From Borrelia parkeri (GTDB lineage: Bacteria; Spirochaetota; Spirochaetia; Borreliales; Borreliaceae), in NCBI RefSeq assembly GCF_023035815.1, contig NZ_CP073159.1, positions 124,001-188,000 on the forward strand: DNA of 64,000 nucleotides, read 5' to 3'. This document shows, one piece after another, positions 10,171-20,350 of the stretch. The notes under the pieces are model-generated. The model had not been told where the DNA came from. It did not search any database and worked only from the letters and a program-made list of their open reading frames with translations. The position numbers and the translations under genes were made by a program. How positions within the stretch are numbered: position 1 is the first letter of the stretch; the number at the start of each line of letters is the position of its first letter.

Positions 10171-12048
10171 ATGCATAAAAAATTTGCCAGCAGCTTAAGA
10201 TTAAATATCGTTCTCATAATTTCCCTAATAATAACGCTGTTAACCATTTATAAATATTTTGTGCTAATGTCCTCAAAAGACATACAATATTTTTCTCAAA
10301 ATATAAACCATATCTCAAGAAGAGGCAACATCTATGATAGAAATGGTAAAATCATAGCCTTCTCTTCAAAATCACATTCGGTCGGAACGGATCCAAACAA
10401 AATAAAAAATATTGTAAATACATCAGAAACTCTTGGTGCAATATTGAAAATTGATCCTCAAATACTTAAAAAAAAACTGTCTTTGAAAAAAGGATTCATA
10501 TATATAAAAAGAAAAATAACAAGAGAAGAATCTGAACTAATTAAAAGAATTCAGTCAGAAGGAAGATTAAAAGACATCATACTTTATCCAGACTACACAA
10601 GAATTTATCCATTTAAAGAATTAACTAGCAATATTACAGGATTTGTAGGAACTGATAATATTGGACTTACAGGTATTGAACTTTCTCTAAATACCATATT
10701 GAATGAAGATCTCACAAAACAAAAATCTATCAATGAAAAATTAAGTACAAATAACATCTATTTGACAATAGACATAGATCTTCAAAAGAGCATAAACCAA
10801 ATAGCTCAAAAACACTTTAAAGCAAACAAACCTGAAAATATGATTGCCATAGTAATGAATGCTAAGAATGGAGAAATTTTATCAATGCTTCAATTTCCAC
10901 AATATGATGCTAATTACTATGCAAAATATCCTAAAGAAATATGGAATAATTTTGCCACCTCCCTAACCTATGAACCTGGAAGTATTAATAAAATTTTTAC
11001 AGTAGCCATTCTATTAGACAGTGGATTATTAAAATCAAATGAAAAATTCTTAGATAACGGTATATACCAAAAAAAATTTAAATCGGGAGAAGTAGTTACA
11101 ATTAAAACTCTAAATCCTCCTTATGGCTATATTGATCCCAGTGGAATTCTAATCTACTCATCAAATGTAGGAATAGCGCACATTACAGACAAAGTAAGTA
11201 ACGAATATTTCCATAATAAACTAATAGACTTTGGTTTTGGGAAAAGAGTAGGATTCCCTTTTCCCGGAGAAACAAAAGGTCTATTAACCCACCATTCAAA
11301 ATGGTCCGGACGAAGCAAAGCCACAATTGGATTTGGACAAGAAATAGGAGTATCTGCCATTCAAATATTACAAGCTGCTAGCGCATTAAGTAATGAAGGA
11401 ATTATGTTAAAACCCAAAATCATAAAAAGAATAAGCAATGAAATGGAAAATACAATTAAAGAATTTCAAAAAGAAGAAATTAAAAAAGTAATATCTAATC
11501 ATACAGCAAAAGAAGTTCTAAAAATGATGCGGGAAGTCGTAAATAAAGGAGGAATCCCAAAACTAAAGATGAAAAACTTAAGCATTTCAGCAAAAAGTGG
11601 AACTTCACAAGTAATTGATAAAAACACAGGTAAATACTCGGATGAAGATTACACGTCCTCAATACTAGTAATATATCCTACAGAAGATCCGCAATACATT
11701 ATATATATTGTATACAGATATCCTAAAAAGATAATATATGGAACAAGAATTGCTGCACCAATGGCAAAAGAAATAATAGAATTGATTGAACATCGCAATA
11801 ATAAAAATGAATACAATGAAATTAAAATTTCTTCAAAAATTAGCATACCAAAACCTATAATAAAATATGAAAAAACAGAAACCCTGCCAAACCTTACAGG
11901 ACTCTCAAAAAGAGATTTAATGAAAATCTTAAAAAACTATACAAACATAAAAATCAAGATAAAAGGAAATGGTTTTGTATATAAACAATCTAAACCACCT
12001 AACACAAAATTAAAACATATAGACGAACTTGAAATAATTTTAAAATAA
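10171..12048 (+). CDS. Class B penicillin-binding protein (FtsI/SpoVD-like transpeptidase) with C-terminal PASTA domain
   Basis: A 625-residue peptidoglycan transpeptidase anchored by one N-terminal helix (about residues 12-33). The PBP dimerisation region includes RRGNIYDRNGKIIAFS. The active-site motifs are all present: SINK (Ser271, Lys274), SSN (330-332) and KSG (475-477). The last ~55 residues (LPNLTGLSKRDLMKIL, GNGFVYKQSKPPNTKL) form a PASTA domain as in SpoVD/PBP2x-type enzymes. It probably acts in septal or elongation wall synthesis. The start ATG is 14 nt from AAGGAG, longer than usual, but no alternative start codon lies between. It ends 1 bp from the convergent acyl-CoA synthetase gene. 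Confidence 0.92.
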   Translation: MHKKFASSLRLNIVLIISLIITLLTIYKYFVLMSSKDIQYFSQNINHISRRGNIYDRNGKIIAFSSKSHSVGTDPNKIKNIVNTSETLGAILKIDPQILKKKLSLKKGFIYIKRKITREESELIKRIQSEGRLKDIILYPDYTRIYPFKELTSNITGFVGTDNIGLTGIELSLNTILNEDLTKQKSINEKLSTNNIYLTIDIDLQKSINQIAQKHFKANKPENMIAIVMNAKNGEILSMLQFPQYDANYYAKYPKEIWNNFATSLTYEPGSINKIFTVAILLDSGLLKSNEKFLDNGIYQKKFKSGEVVTIKTLNPPYGYIDPSGILIYSSNVGIAHITDKVSNEYFHNKLIDFGFGKRVGFPFPGETKGLLTHHSKWSGRSKATIGFGQEIGVSAIQILQAASALSNEGIMLKPKIIKRISNEMENTIKEFQKEEIKKVISNHTAKEVLKMMREVVNKGGIPKLKMKNLSISAKSGTSQVIDKNTGKYSDEDYTSSILVIYPTEDPQYIIYIVYRYPKKIIYGTRIAAPMAKEIIELIEHRNNKNEYNEIKISSKISIPKPIIKYEKTETLPNLTGLSKRDLMKILKNYTNIKIKIKGNGFVYKQSKPPNTKLKHIDELEIILK

Positions 12049-12049
12049 T

Positions 12050-13942
12050 TTAAGAAAATAAATTCTTTATCTCATTTTTATAAAAACTTAAAATATAATT
12101 ACGCTTAACATCCATCTTAATAGACATTTCTTTACCTACTTCAAATGGTTTTTCTAAAAGAACAAATCTCAATATTTGCTCAAAAGGCTTAAATCCATTT
12201 GCTCTATTAATAAGCTTTTTTATCTCATCATTAATAGCTTTAAGAACAATATTATTTGCAATAATCTGCCGTCTATTATGAGCATCAAGAATTTTTTGAC
12301 CCATACTTTCTAAATATTTATTTATCTCTTCAAAATTAGGAAGAATCAATGCACCTAAAAATTTTTGATCTTGACCCACAACAACAGCCTTTTCAATGAG
12401 TAAAGATTCTTCAAGCTTAATTTCAATTGGAGCAGGCTCAATATTCTCTCCATTATTTAAAACAATAGTATCTTTTTCTCGTCCTATGATCTGAACAACA
12501 TTATCCTTTGATAACTTAACAATATCACCCGTATTCAAAAATCCATCAAATCCAATAACCTGCCTTGTAGCATCTTCATCTTGATAATATCCAATCATAA
12601 CTTGAGGACCTTTAATAAATAAAATTCCCTTGCCTGGTGTTTTAAGCTTATTGCCATTCTCATCCCTAATCTCAGCAACAGTTCCAGGCAATATCCTACC
12701 ACAAGTACCAATCATTATCTTTTCATGTTCATTAGACGAAACACCAGGAGATGCTTCTGTTAATCCATAAGCATTCGCAAGCTCAATCCCAATTGCGTTA
12801 AAAAACCTAACAACAGATAAAGACATACTACCCCCACCAGTGATCCCAGCAACAAAATTATTGCCTAAAACCCTCTTTATCTTTTTAAAGATAACTAAAT
12901 CTCCCAAAACTCTAAGAGGAAATAAAAAAATCAGACCCAAAAGCCCTAAAATTTTTTTCATAGGAAATAACAAATCAAATCCATTATCAGGATATAATCC
13001 TAAAATTATTCTATAGCAGATATCATTTAAACATGCTGATTTAACAAAAATCTTAAATAACAATTTTGACAAAAATGGTTTCTTGGAAACCTCTTTAAAG
13101 ATATTTTGCCTTATTGCAATCCAAAGCCTAGGCACGGCTGCAATATAATGAGGATTAATATTTTTCATATCATCAAGCATGTTTCTTGGAACAATACTTG
13201 AAAATAAACAAGTCATACCTTTAAGAAAAATATTATAAGAAAATGACCTTTGAAATGAATGCCAAATTGGCAAAATACACATAAATATTTGTCCCTCACT
13301 AGTATTAATCATTCGACTAAAACTCGATACCTGATAAAGAAAATTAGCATGAGAAAGCATTACTCCTTTAGGATTCCCTGTAGTACCAGAAGTATATATT
13401 ATTGTTGCCATATCATCAGGATTAATATTACTTAAAATTTCAATAATCTCTGCATCTCGCCTTGACTTATCTCCAATTGAAATGCACTCTTTATAAGTAT
13501 AAATTTTAAAATTACCAAACTGTATTTTACCCTTTTCATCTAAGTCATCAATAATAACAATTATAGGGTCAACTTGAAAGTTAATTTGAACAACCAAATT
13601 AAGAAGATTTAAATTTTCCACTATTATTATATTGGGAAGCACATTATTAATAATTACTTCGGTTTCAAAAAGAGTAACATCAGCTCCTTTTGGAACATCT
13701 ACAGCACCTAAAGCCAAAATCGCAAAATCTATAACACTCCATTCAATTCTATTCTCAGAACAAATAAACACTTTATCCTGATATCCCAAACCCATCTTTT
13801 TTAAAAATGCTGCAAATTTTAACACATTATTTTTTAAATCCTCATAAGTAACCTTGAAATAATCTTTGTTACTTCTATATATTTGTGCAACTCCACTGCC
13901 ACGTTTTTTAGCAATTTCAAAAAAGTTTTTTACTATTGACAT
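12050..13942 (-). CDS. fadD: Long-chain acyl-CoA synthetase (AMP-forming)
   Basis: This 630-residue enzyme of the ANL superfamily should activate fatty acids to acyl-CoA. Key motifs are the P-loop TIIYTSGTTGNPKGVMLSH (about residues 183-201), ANAYGLTEASPG and LNTGDIVKLSKDNVVQIIGREKD. Borrelia lacks de novo fatty-acid synthesis, so host fatty acids are the likely substrate for its lipids (established for the genus). It is one of the FadD15-like forms with an internal hydrophobic stretch (KKILGLLGLIFLFPLRVLGD). The start ATG has AGG 5 nt upstream. Its 3' end is 1 bp from the PBP gene on the other strand. Confidence 0.93.
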   Translation of the reverse strand: MSIVKNFFEIAKKRGSGVAQIYRSNKDYFKVTYEDLKNNVLKFAAFLKKMGLGYQDKVFICSENRIEWSVIDFAILALGAVDVPKGADVTLFETEVIINNVLPNIIIVENLNLLNLVVQINFQVDPIIVIIDDLDEKGKIQFGNFKIYTYKECISIGDKSRRDAEIIEILSNINPDDMATIIYTSGTTGNPKGVMLSHANFLYQVSSFSRMINTSEGQIFMCILPIWHSFQRSFSYNIFLKGMTCLFSSIVPRNMLDDMKNINPHYIAAVPRLWIAIRQNIFKEVSKKPFLSKLLFKIFVKSACLNDICYRIILGLYPDNGFDLLFPMKKILGLLGLIFLFPLRVLGDLVIFKKIKRVLGNNFVAGITGGGSMSLSVVRFFNAIGIELANAYGLTEASPGVSSNEHEKIMIGTCGRILPGTVAEIRDENGNKLKTPGKGILFIKGPQVMIGYYQDEDATRQVIGFDGFLNTGDIVKLSKDNVVQIIGREKDTIVLNNGENIEPAPIEIKLEESLLIEKAVVVGQDQKFLGALILPNFEEINKYLESMGQKILDAHNRRQIIANNIVLKAINDEIKKLINRANGFKPFEQILRFVLLEKPFEVGKEMSIKMDVKRNYILSFYKNEIKNLFS

Positions 13943-14096
13943 ATGAACCTACTACACACTCATAATAACAAATATTATAAATAAATTATAACACCTTAAA
14001 TAACAAAATCATAATTCAATTTTCATTAGCTTAAATTCGTCAATAGATAAAAAGTTTTATAAAATAAACCATGCATTACCAACAATCAATAAAGAT

Positions 14097-14390
14097 TTAG
14101 TTGTCTATAACAAAAAATCTAATTTCTTCAGTAGGATACGCTTGATCTAACATCTCAACAGCATTTCTTAATTTTTCTATAACAAACAAATTATCAGTAT
14201 AAACCACAAGAATAAAATTTTCTTCAGGCCAAATTTCATTACCTTGTTTCTCACCCGTTTTTCATTTTCCTTGAACATTATATATCTTAGAATAATATAT
14301 ACATTCACTTAAATCTTCTTCTATCCTATGCATATGCTCATGAAGATCAAGCTCTAAAGATAGATTAGAGATTATTTCTGCTCTATACAC
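14097..14390 (-). pseudogene. PII-like (PG0541-type) transporter-associated protein, broken by an in-frame TGA
   Basis: Reading from GTG at 14390 with AGGAGG 4 nt upstream gives 42 residues starting VYRAEIISNLSLELDLHEHM and ending NVQGK, then TGA (14262..14264). The same frame continues for 54 residues, including GNEIWPEENFILVVYTDNL and AYPTEEIRFFVIDN, to TAA at 14097. The joined 97-residue product matches what I know of small PII-like proteins encoded beside RND efflux genes (N-terminal YRAEII strand, loop, WPEEN, C-terminal strand). The TGA replaces a codon where Gly is expected and could arise by one change (GGA to TGA). It lies 105 bp after the pump gene besB, in the same direction. A sequencing error or true decay would look the same here. 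Confidence 0.72.
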
Positions 14391-14494
14391 ATACCCTCCT
14401 AATCTTAATCCTCATCGATACAAACATCATCCAAACTACTATCAATCTTAAAACTCCCCTAATATTATCTTAGAAATATCGATACTATTTGCAT

Positions 14495-17400
14495 TTATAT
14501 TTTATCTGAAAAACCCCTACTTCCTCCCTTAAGATCAATTTTGTCAACAGAACTTCCTGACTTAAAAGGAATAAAAGCTTTTATAGAAAGTTTATAAAAA
14601 ATTTCAAAAATCATAGGAATAAAAAGTAAAGTCAGAAATGTACTAGCAAACATTCCACCAATAAAGGTAAAAGCAATTGGCTTTATAAGATTACTCTCAC
14701 TCGAACTTGAGAATGCAATGGGAAAGAGTCCTATTATTGATGTTAAAGCAGACATCAAAATTGGCCTAAACCTGGAGCGACCTGCCTCAAGCACTGCATC
14801 TTTAAGATTAAAGCCCCTCTTAAGCAATAAATTAATATAATCTACCAATACAATACCCGTATTAACAACAACACCAATAAGCATAAGCATACCAATAGCA
14901 GTAAAAACAGAAATCTTTTCTCCCGATATAAAATAAAACAGTACAACACCTATTAAGGTTAATGGTATTGTAAAGAGAATAACAAATGGCTTTAAGAGAG
15001 ATTCAAATTGTGCTGCCATTACTCCAAACACAAGCAAGACAGCCATAAACATTATCACCCCAAATTGCTGCATACTACTTGTAAACTCAGTGTATTCTCC
15101 TCCAAACTTAACCAACACCCCATCTCTCTGAGGAACCTTATTAGTTACAAAATCTACTACATTCGCTGTAATTAAAGCTAAATTTTCACCTGGAGCAATA
15201 CCTGCTGTAAGCTTCACTACTAAAGACTGATCTTCTCTGAAAATCTCACCAATTCCTTTTGTCTTTTTAAGCCTAACAATTGAAGAAAAGGGAATTTGAA
15301 CACCAGATGCATTTAAAATAGATATTTTATCTAAATCTTTAAAGCTAGCAATATTGCCTCTATCAAGCCTAAGCAAAACATCATAACTCACTCCATCTTC
15401 AATATAATTTCCTGCTGAAATTCCACCAATATTAGCCCTAATCTCTCTTGAAAGAGTTTCCATATTAATTCCATAAGAATAGGCCTTTTCTCTATCTATT
15501 TCTATATCAATTTGCATCTCTTCTCGTATATTAAGTCTAGGATTGACAAGACTGGGAAATTTTTTCTTTAAAAGACTAACTAAAAATTCTCCATATTCTC
15601 TTGCATACTCAAAATCCGAAGTAATAATTTTAATCTCAATAGGAGAAGCACCAAAAGAACCTCCTCGTGAAGAAGCATTAAAATTAAAATCAGGATAAAG
15701 CCTCTCAACACGTCTATAAACTCTATATCTAATCTCTTCTTCATCCTCAACGAATTCTCCATCAGTTTCTTCCTTTAAAGGTAATGTAACGTTAAAGATA
15801 AAACCATTTGAATTTATTTCAGAAATGATACTCTTATAAACCTTAATTTCATTTTTTACAATCTCTAAAATTTTATCTGAATAAAATTTTGAAATTTCCA
15901 AACTTGTCTTACGGGGAAATTTAAAATCAAAACGAATTAAAGAAGAACGTTCATAGGGAAAAAAAGATACATTTAAAAGAGGAAATAAAACTAAACTTAA
16001 AATAAAACTAAAGAGAATAATCAATGAACAAGCTAATTTCCAAGTTAAAATATAGTTTAGTAATTTAACATAAAATCTCTCTCCAACAGAATAAATACCA
16101 TACAAAAAATCATCAATCCTTTTAATCAATTTATTTTTGATAGGTTTTTGAGAAGTAGTATAAAGCCCAACATAATAACTTGAAAGCACAGGTACCAAAA
16201 AAACTGCAACAAACAAAGAAGCTACTAAAGATATTACAATAGTAAAAGCAAAATCCCTAACAAAATCACCAATAACACCCAACTCAGCCTTAAAAATAAG
16301 CATAGGAGCAAATACACAAATCGATGTCAAGGTTGCAGCCATAATTGGCAACATCATTTCTTGTGTCCCAAGAATAGCAGATGAAATAAGCTTGGCACCC
16401 TTCTGCCTATATTTATATATATTCTCTATTACAACAATAGAACAATCTACAAGCATACCAACACTCAAAGCAAGACCTGATAGACTCATAATATTTAGAG
16501 AAATATTTGCAAAATACATTAAACAAAAGGTAAGAACAATCGCTAACGGTATTGTAATACCAATAATAATTGTTGCTCTAAAGCTTCTTAAAAAGAAAAA
16601 AATAATACATAATGCAAGCACTGCTCCAGAATAAGCTGAATTAGCAACAGAAGAAATAGCCTTTTTAATATGTTCAGCATCATCATAAGAAATGTCTAAA
16701 AATATATCTTTTGGAAGTGCAAACTTGATTTTTTCAACCTCTGCATTTACTGCATCTGAAACAATAACAGAATTTGCATCACTCTGTTTTTGTATAGATA
16801 TCACAATAGAAGGTTTATCATTATAATATGCATAATCCTCTACATCTTGAGCAACACTCTTGACACTTGCGATATCTCTCAGTCTGACCTGAACAAATGA
16901 ATTATCACCTAAAGAATAAATACTTGGCTTTCTATAAGCAATAACCACGTTTTCCAAATCCTTAATTGAATTAAACTTTCCAGATACTTGTGCTTGATAT
17001 TCCAAATCATTATCTAACATGTTACCAACCGAAAATTCAACATTTTGAGAAGAAATAAACGGTACTATTTCTGATAAAGTAAGTCCATAGGCCTCTAACC
17101 TATTTTGCGATACTTCAATTAAAATATGCTTATCTCCACCTCCAATAACTTGCACACGTCCAACCCCATTAAGTCTCTCCAACCTAGGCTTAAGAATATT
17201 ATCTGCATACCTTTTAAGTTCTAAGACCGGTCTATCTGAATATATAACAAACGATATTATTGGCGAAGAGCCTAAACTTCCTCTATAAATCCTAGGTAAG
17301 CTTGCTTCTTTTGGTAAAATTCTTTTTGAAATCTCAAGCGCATCTCTTATTTCATTCAAAGCCAAATCTAAATTAGTTCCATGATAAAACTGAAGATTAA

Positions 17401-17668
17401 TACTGCTATGTCCCTTAAAAGAACTACTAGTTATTGTCTTTATATTCTTAACTAAGGATAGATTACCTTCTAAAAGACTTGTCACTTTTTCTTCCACTTC
17501 TTTTGCGGAACTTCCTGAATACTGAGTAGAAATAGTGATATAACTGTCTCCAATGTTGGGGAGCAAATCTATCTTTAATCTTGAAAAAGTATAAATACTA
17601 AGCATCGTCAATAATGAAAACAATATTAACATTGTTATTGGTTTACCAACAACTTTTTTTATTAACAT
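14495..17668 (-). CDS. besB: RND efflux pump inner-membrane transporter BesB (AcrB family)
   Basis: About 1057 residues with the usual RND layout: TM1 (ITMLILFSLLTMLSIYTF), a large periplasmic loop, a TM2-6 block with LSGLALSVGMLVDCSIVVIENI (the conserved Asp pair region), a second loop, and TM8-12 with GMLMLIGVVVNTGIVLVDYI. It exports drugs or toxic compounds using the proton gradient, together with BesA and BesC. I chose ATG at 17668 because GAGG lies 5-8 nt before it; a TTG four codons upstream overlaps that site. It follows besA by 15 bp. Confidence 0.93.
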   Translation of the reverse strand: MLIKKVVGKPITMLILFSLLTMLSIYTFSRLKIDLLPNIGDSYITISTQYSGSSAKEVEEKVTSLLEGNLSLVKNIKTITSSSFKGHSSINLQFYHGTNLDLALNEIRDALEISKRILPKEASLPRIYRGSLGSSPIISFVIYSDRPVLELKRYADNILKPRLERLNGVGRVQVIGGGDKHILIEVSQNRLEAYGLTLSEIVPFISSQNVEFSVGNMLDNDLEYQAQVSGKFNSIKDLENVVIAYRKPSIYSLGDNSFVQVRLRDIASVKSVAQDVEDYAYYNDKPSIVISIQKQSDANSVIVSDAVNAEVEKIKFALPKDIFLDISYDDAEHIKKAISSVANSAYSGAVLALCIIFFFLRSFRATIIIGITIPLAIVLTFCLMYFANISLNIMSLSGLALSVGMLVDCSIVVIENIYKYRQKGAKLISSAILGTQEMMLPIMAATLTSICVFAPMLIFKAELGVIGDFVRDFAFTIVISLVASLFVAVFLVPVLSSYYVGLYTTSQKPIKNKLIKRIDDFLYGIYSVGERFYVKLLNYILTWKLACSLIILFSFILSLVLFPLLNVSFFPYERSSLIRFDFKFPRKTSLEISKFYSDKILEIVKNEIKVYKSIISEINSNGFIFNVTLPLKEETDGEFVEDEEEIRYRVYRRVERLYPDFNFNASSRGGSFGASPIEIKIITSDFEYAREYGEFLVSLLKKKFPSLVNPRLNIREEMQIDIEIDREKAYSYGINMETLSREIRANIGGISAGNYIEDGVSYDVLLRLDRGNIASFKDLDKISILNASGVQIPFSSIVRLKKTKGIGEIFREDQSLVVKLTAGIAPGENLALITANVVDFVTNKVPQRDGVLVKFGGEYTEFTSSMQQFGVIMFMAVLLVFGVMAAQFESLLKPFVILFTIPLTLIGVVLFYFISGEKISVFTAIGMLMLIGVVVNTGIVLVDYINLLLKRGFNLKDAVLEAGRSRFRPILMSALTSIIGLFPIAFSSSSESNLIKPIAFTFIGGMFASTFLTLLFIPMIFEIFYKLSIKAFIPFKSGSSVDKIDLKGGSRGFSDKI

Positions 17669-17683
17669 ACTTAACCTCAAAAA

Positions 17684-18661
17684 TCAAACATTGTCTTCAA
17701 CATCAAGCCCATCTCGAATATCCACTACATCTACATAAGCTCCATCAGAAAGAGAAGAAATACCTTCAATCACAACTAAATCACCCTCATTAATACCATC
17801 CCGAATAGACATAATATTATCTATTTCAAAATCTATGAAAGGAAACACCCTTTCAACTGTTTTTGTATCTGGATTTAATCTAAATACACAAAGTTTACCT
17901 TCTCTTTCAACAAAAGCATGGCTTGGAATTTTGATCACATTTTCTAAATGCTTAGTAATAAGTTTAATCTTGGCAAACATACCAATAATCATTTTTCTTG
18001 CGTTATCCCCTATAGGTTCAAGACATATTGCAACAGAACGGCTTTTAAAATCCAAAACAGGAGATACTTCTGAGATCTTAGCTTTAAATTTTTCATTAGG
18101 ATAAGATTCAAGCTCAATAATTGCATCATTGCCAACTTTAACATCTAAAATATATTTCTCAGAAACATAAGTTTTAATCTGAATTACATCCATTCTACCT
18201 ATTAACGCAATACTTGTTTGGGTCCCAACTGTTTCTCCAATTTTGTAATTAATAGCTAAAACATACCCAGAAATCGGGGCTCTTACTGGACTTTTTAAAT
18301 AAAGAAAACCTGGTTTTGAAGGATCAAGTGTCGCAATAATTTGTCCCTTTTTTACATAAGCTCCAAGTTTCATATTGAGAGACACTATTTTACCTGTAAT
18401 ATTGGGAAATACCGCAACTTTAACTTTGGTATCTACATCACCATTTAAAGAAATATAATCACTCAAGGCACCCTGTCGAACTTTCATTGCAACAACTGGA
18501 AATCTATAAGGCTCATTAGTAAAATCACTGGTAGTATTATTGGTATTAATCTCTCCTTGTACTTCACTCTCAGTCCCCTCATTACATGAAAGGACAAACA
18601 ATAAAACTAAAAGCAATAAATAATACTTAAAGCAATCTTTCATATTAAAAATCGAATTCAT
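17684..18661 (-). CDS. besA: RND efflux periplasmic adaptor BesA (membrane fusion protein)
   Basis: A 325-residue lipoprotein with a signal peptide ending in the lipobox VLSC (Cys at about residue 26). It has the HlyD/MFP layout: a barrel-sandwich hybrid split in two halves ([20 protein letters not shown] and [20 protein letters not shown]), a beta-barrel ([20 protein letters not shown]) and a membrane-proximal part. The helical hairpin is very short or missing, as in other spirochaete adaptors. It links BesB to the outer-membrane channel BesC. The ATG at 18661 has AAGGG 6 nt upstream. It sits 12 bp after besC. Confidence 0.9.
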   Translation of the reverse strand: MNSIFNMKDCFKYYLLLLVLLFVLSCNEGTESEVQGEINTNNTTSDFTNEPYRFPVVAMKVRQGALSDYISLNGDVDTKVKVAVFPNITGKIVSLNMKLGAYVKKGQIIATLDPSKPGFLYLKSPVRAPISGYVLAINYKIGETVGTQTSIALIGRMDVIQIKTYVSEKYILDVKVGNDAIIELESYPNEKFKAKISEVSPVLDFKSRSVAICLEPIGDNARKMIIGMFAKIKLITKHLENVIKIPSHAFVEREGKLCVFRLNPDTKTVERVFPFIDFEIDNIMSIRDGINEGDLVVIEGISSLSDGAYVDVVDIRDGLDVEDNV

Positions 18662-18673
18662 AAAATACCCTTA

Positions 18674-19954
18674 TCAATCCAACTTATTTATTAAATCTTT
18701 ATATTCAAGTACTGCATTAGCATAATTTAGCTTATCTTGTATAAATTGTAAATCACTCTGCTTATAGAAAGCTTCAATGTCATTTAATTTAATAAGATCT
18801 ATAGTACCCACATTAAAGGCATCAAAAGCTACTTGATAATTCTTCTTAGACATTTCCAAATTTATCTTGGAGTTATCTAAAATAGACTTATATAGTCTTA
18901 CACTTTTGCGTTTTTGAATAATATTAGATTTAAATTCACGAATCTTATTTTCAATTTGATTCTCTAAGAATTTTAACCGATAATCTCGTTCCCATATCTC
19001 TGTAAAACTTTTTGAAAATGGAAAAACCTCGGTGAAGCTATAAGTTAACCCCAAAGAAAAATAAAACCCTTGATTAAATGAACCACTCAAACCATCACTA
19101 AAAGAAATGCTCCCAGGATTATAAGAAACTGAGAACGAAAGCCTCGGCAAAAAGGCATCTAGCCAAAGACTCTCAAGAGTAGTTTGCATAATTTTAGTAA
19201 AATTATTTAACTCTCTCACTTCTAAATAACCGTCAATATTTATGACTTCATCAAACAACGAAATGTCTAAGATTTCATCTGATAATTCTCCTGTAGTCTC
19301 AAAATCTTGTAAGACATCCAAGCCTAATAATAATTTAAATCTTTCTTTTGTCTCTTCAAACTTAATAATTTGTTCATCTAAACTAGGCTGAAATTTAATA
19401 TGCTTAAGCTTAGCATCAAGATAATCTATCTCAGAAATAAGCCCATTATGATAAGAAATTTTTACTTGCTCAAATTTAAGTTTGCTATTTTCAAACTGAC
19501 TTTTCAAAACTTCTAAAATACTTTTAAAAGCTAAAAGCTCATTATACATTTTAAGAACATTTAACTTAATATTTTTAATGACTTTTTCTCTGCCTATCTT
19601 AGCAGCCTCATAATTAAAAATAGTAAGTCTAATGTTATTAACAATAGATGGGGATACTGACAGATCGGCAGCAACACCAAAATTCAAGTTCCAATGTCCC
19701 CTCCCTTCTACATTAGACATAAAAGAGTTTTGCCTTGAAAAACTTGAAGAAAACCCTAAATTTGGGATCAAAAGATTCCAAGAATTATCTTTATATAATT
19801 TTTTTATCTTTTCTCTATACTCAGCATCTCTAGATTCCAAACTGTTCTCTAAAGCCATACGAATAGCATCTTCAACAGATATTTTAATAACTTCTGCATA
19901 AGAAGAAAAAGATAAAATAAAAATTAATATTAACCTCTTAATATTTACTCCCAT
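18674..19954 (-). CDS. besC: TolC-like outer-membrane efflux channel BesC
   Basis: This 426-residue protein has an N-terminal signal peptide (about 20 residues, RLILIFILSFSSYAE) followed by TolC-family alpha-helical and beta-strand halves. Examples are VEDAIRMALENSLESRDAEY, YNELLAFKSILEVLKSQFENSK and, in the second half, YQVAFDAFNVGTIDLIKLND. TolC trimers form the outer-membrane exit duct; B. burgdorferi BesC has been shown to form channels. It is the first gene of the besC-besA-besB order. The start ATG lacks a clear Shine-Dalgarno, unlike its neighbours. Confidence 0.9.
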   Translation of the reverse strand: MGVNIKRLILIFILSFSSYAEVIKISVEDAIRMALENSLESRDAEYREKIKKLYKDNSWNLLIPNLGFSSSFSRQNSFMSNVEGRGHWNLNFGVAADLSVSPSIVNNIRLTIFNYEAAKIGREKVIKNIKLNVLKMYNELLAFKSILEVLKSQFENSKLKFEQVKISYHNGLISEIDYLDAKLKHIKFQPSLDEQIIKFEETKERFKLLLGLDVLQDFETTGELSDEILDISLFDEVINIDGYLEVRELNNFTKIMQTTLESLWLDAFLPRLSFSVSYNPGSISFSDGLSGSFNQGFYFSLGLTYSFTEVFPFSKSFTEIWERDYRLKFLENQIENKIREFKSNIIQKRKSVRLYKSILDNSKINLEMSKKNYQVAFDAFNVGTIDLIKLNDIEAFYKQSDLQFIQDKLNYANAVLEYKDLINKLD

Positions 19955-20056
19955 AAATAAATACAGTAAAATACCTATTTTTTAATATATTAAAATTTAA
20001 TAATACTAATAATAATTAACATGATAATAGTATTATATTGTAATATTATTACACTC

Positions 20057-20350
20057 ATGTATATTTTTAAAAAACTTTTTATAATATTCAACTTGATACT
20101 CATTTTATTAATCAAAATATATCAAAACACTCTTTCCAAAATCGTTGGTTTTCACTGCATATATGAACCTAGCTGTTCAAATTACGCACTAGAATGTCTC
20201 AAAAAATATAACATCATAACAGCTCTTATTTTAATTACATTAAGACTGCTGAGATGCAATGCTCTATTTAAAGGAGGGTTTGAATCATTGCCAACTGAAA
20301 AGCCAATATTAAATTCATTAAAAATTTTTAGAACAAGATTAATTAAATAA
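20057..20350 (+). CDS. yidD: YidD-type membrane protein insertion efficiency factor
   Basis: A short protein (97 residues from ATG 20057; an ATG at 20021 would add 12) with the YidD/DUF37 core. It has a hydrophobic or amphipathic N-terminus, [33 protein letters not shown] and [18 protein letters not shown], matching the family's 'RxYQxxISP...C.F.PSCS.YA...l...G....RllRCnp...GG.DP.P' pattern. YidD assists YidC in inserting membrane proteins. It is usually found beside rnpA and rpmH; here it stands alone between besC and the betaine transporter. Its last 12 bp overlap the end of proX on the other strand. Confidence 0.85.
   Translation: MYIFKKLFIIFNLILILLIKIYQNTLSKIVGFHCIYEPSCSNYALECLKKYNIITALILITLRLLRCNALFKGGFESLPTEKPILNSLKIFRTRLIK

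Noticed and set aside
13943..14096. A gene in the space upstream of the acyl-CoA synthetase gene
   Set aside because: Very A/T-rich with frequent stops in all frames and no Shine-Dalgarno; only a possible -10 (TATAAT, complement of 13985..13990).
14262..14264. In-frame TGA read as selenocysteine in the PII-like gene
   Set aside because: No SECIS-like hairpin is evident after it, the position is not a redox site in the family, and I know of no selenocysteine machinery in Borrelia. A nonsense mutation is simpler.
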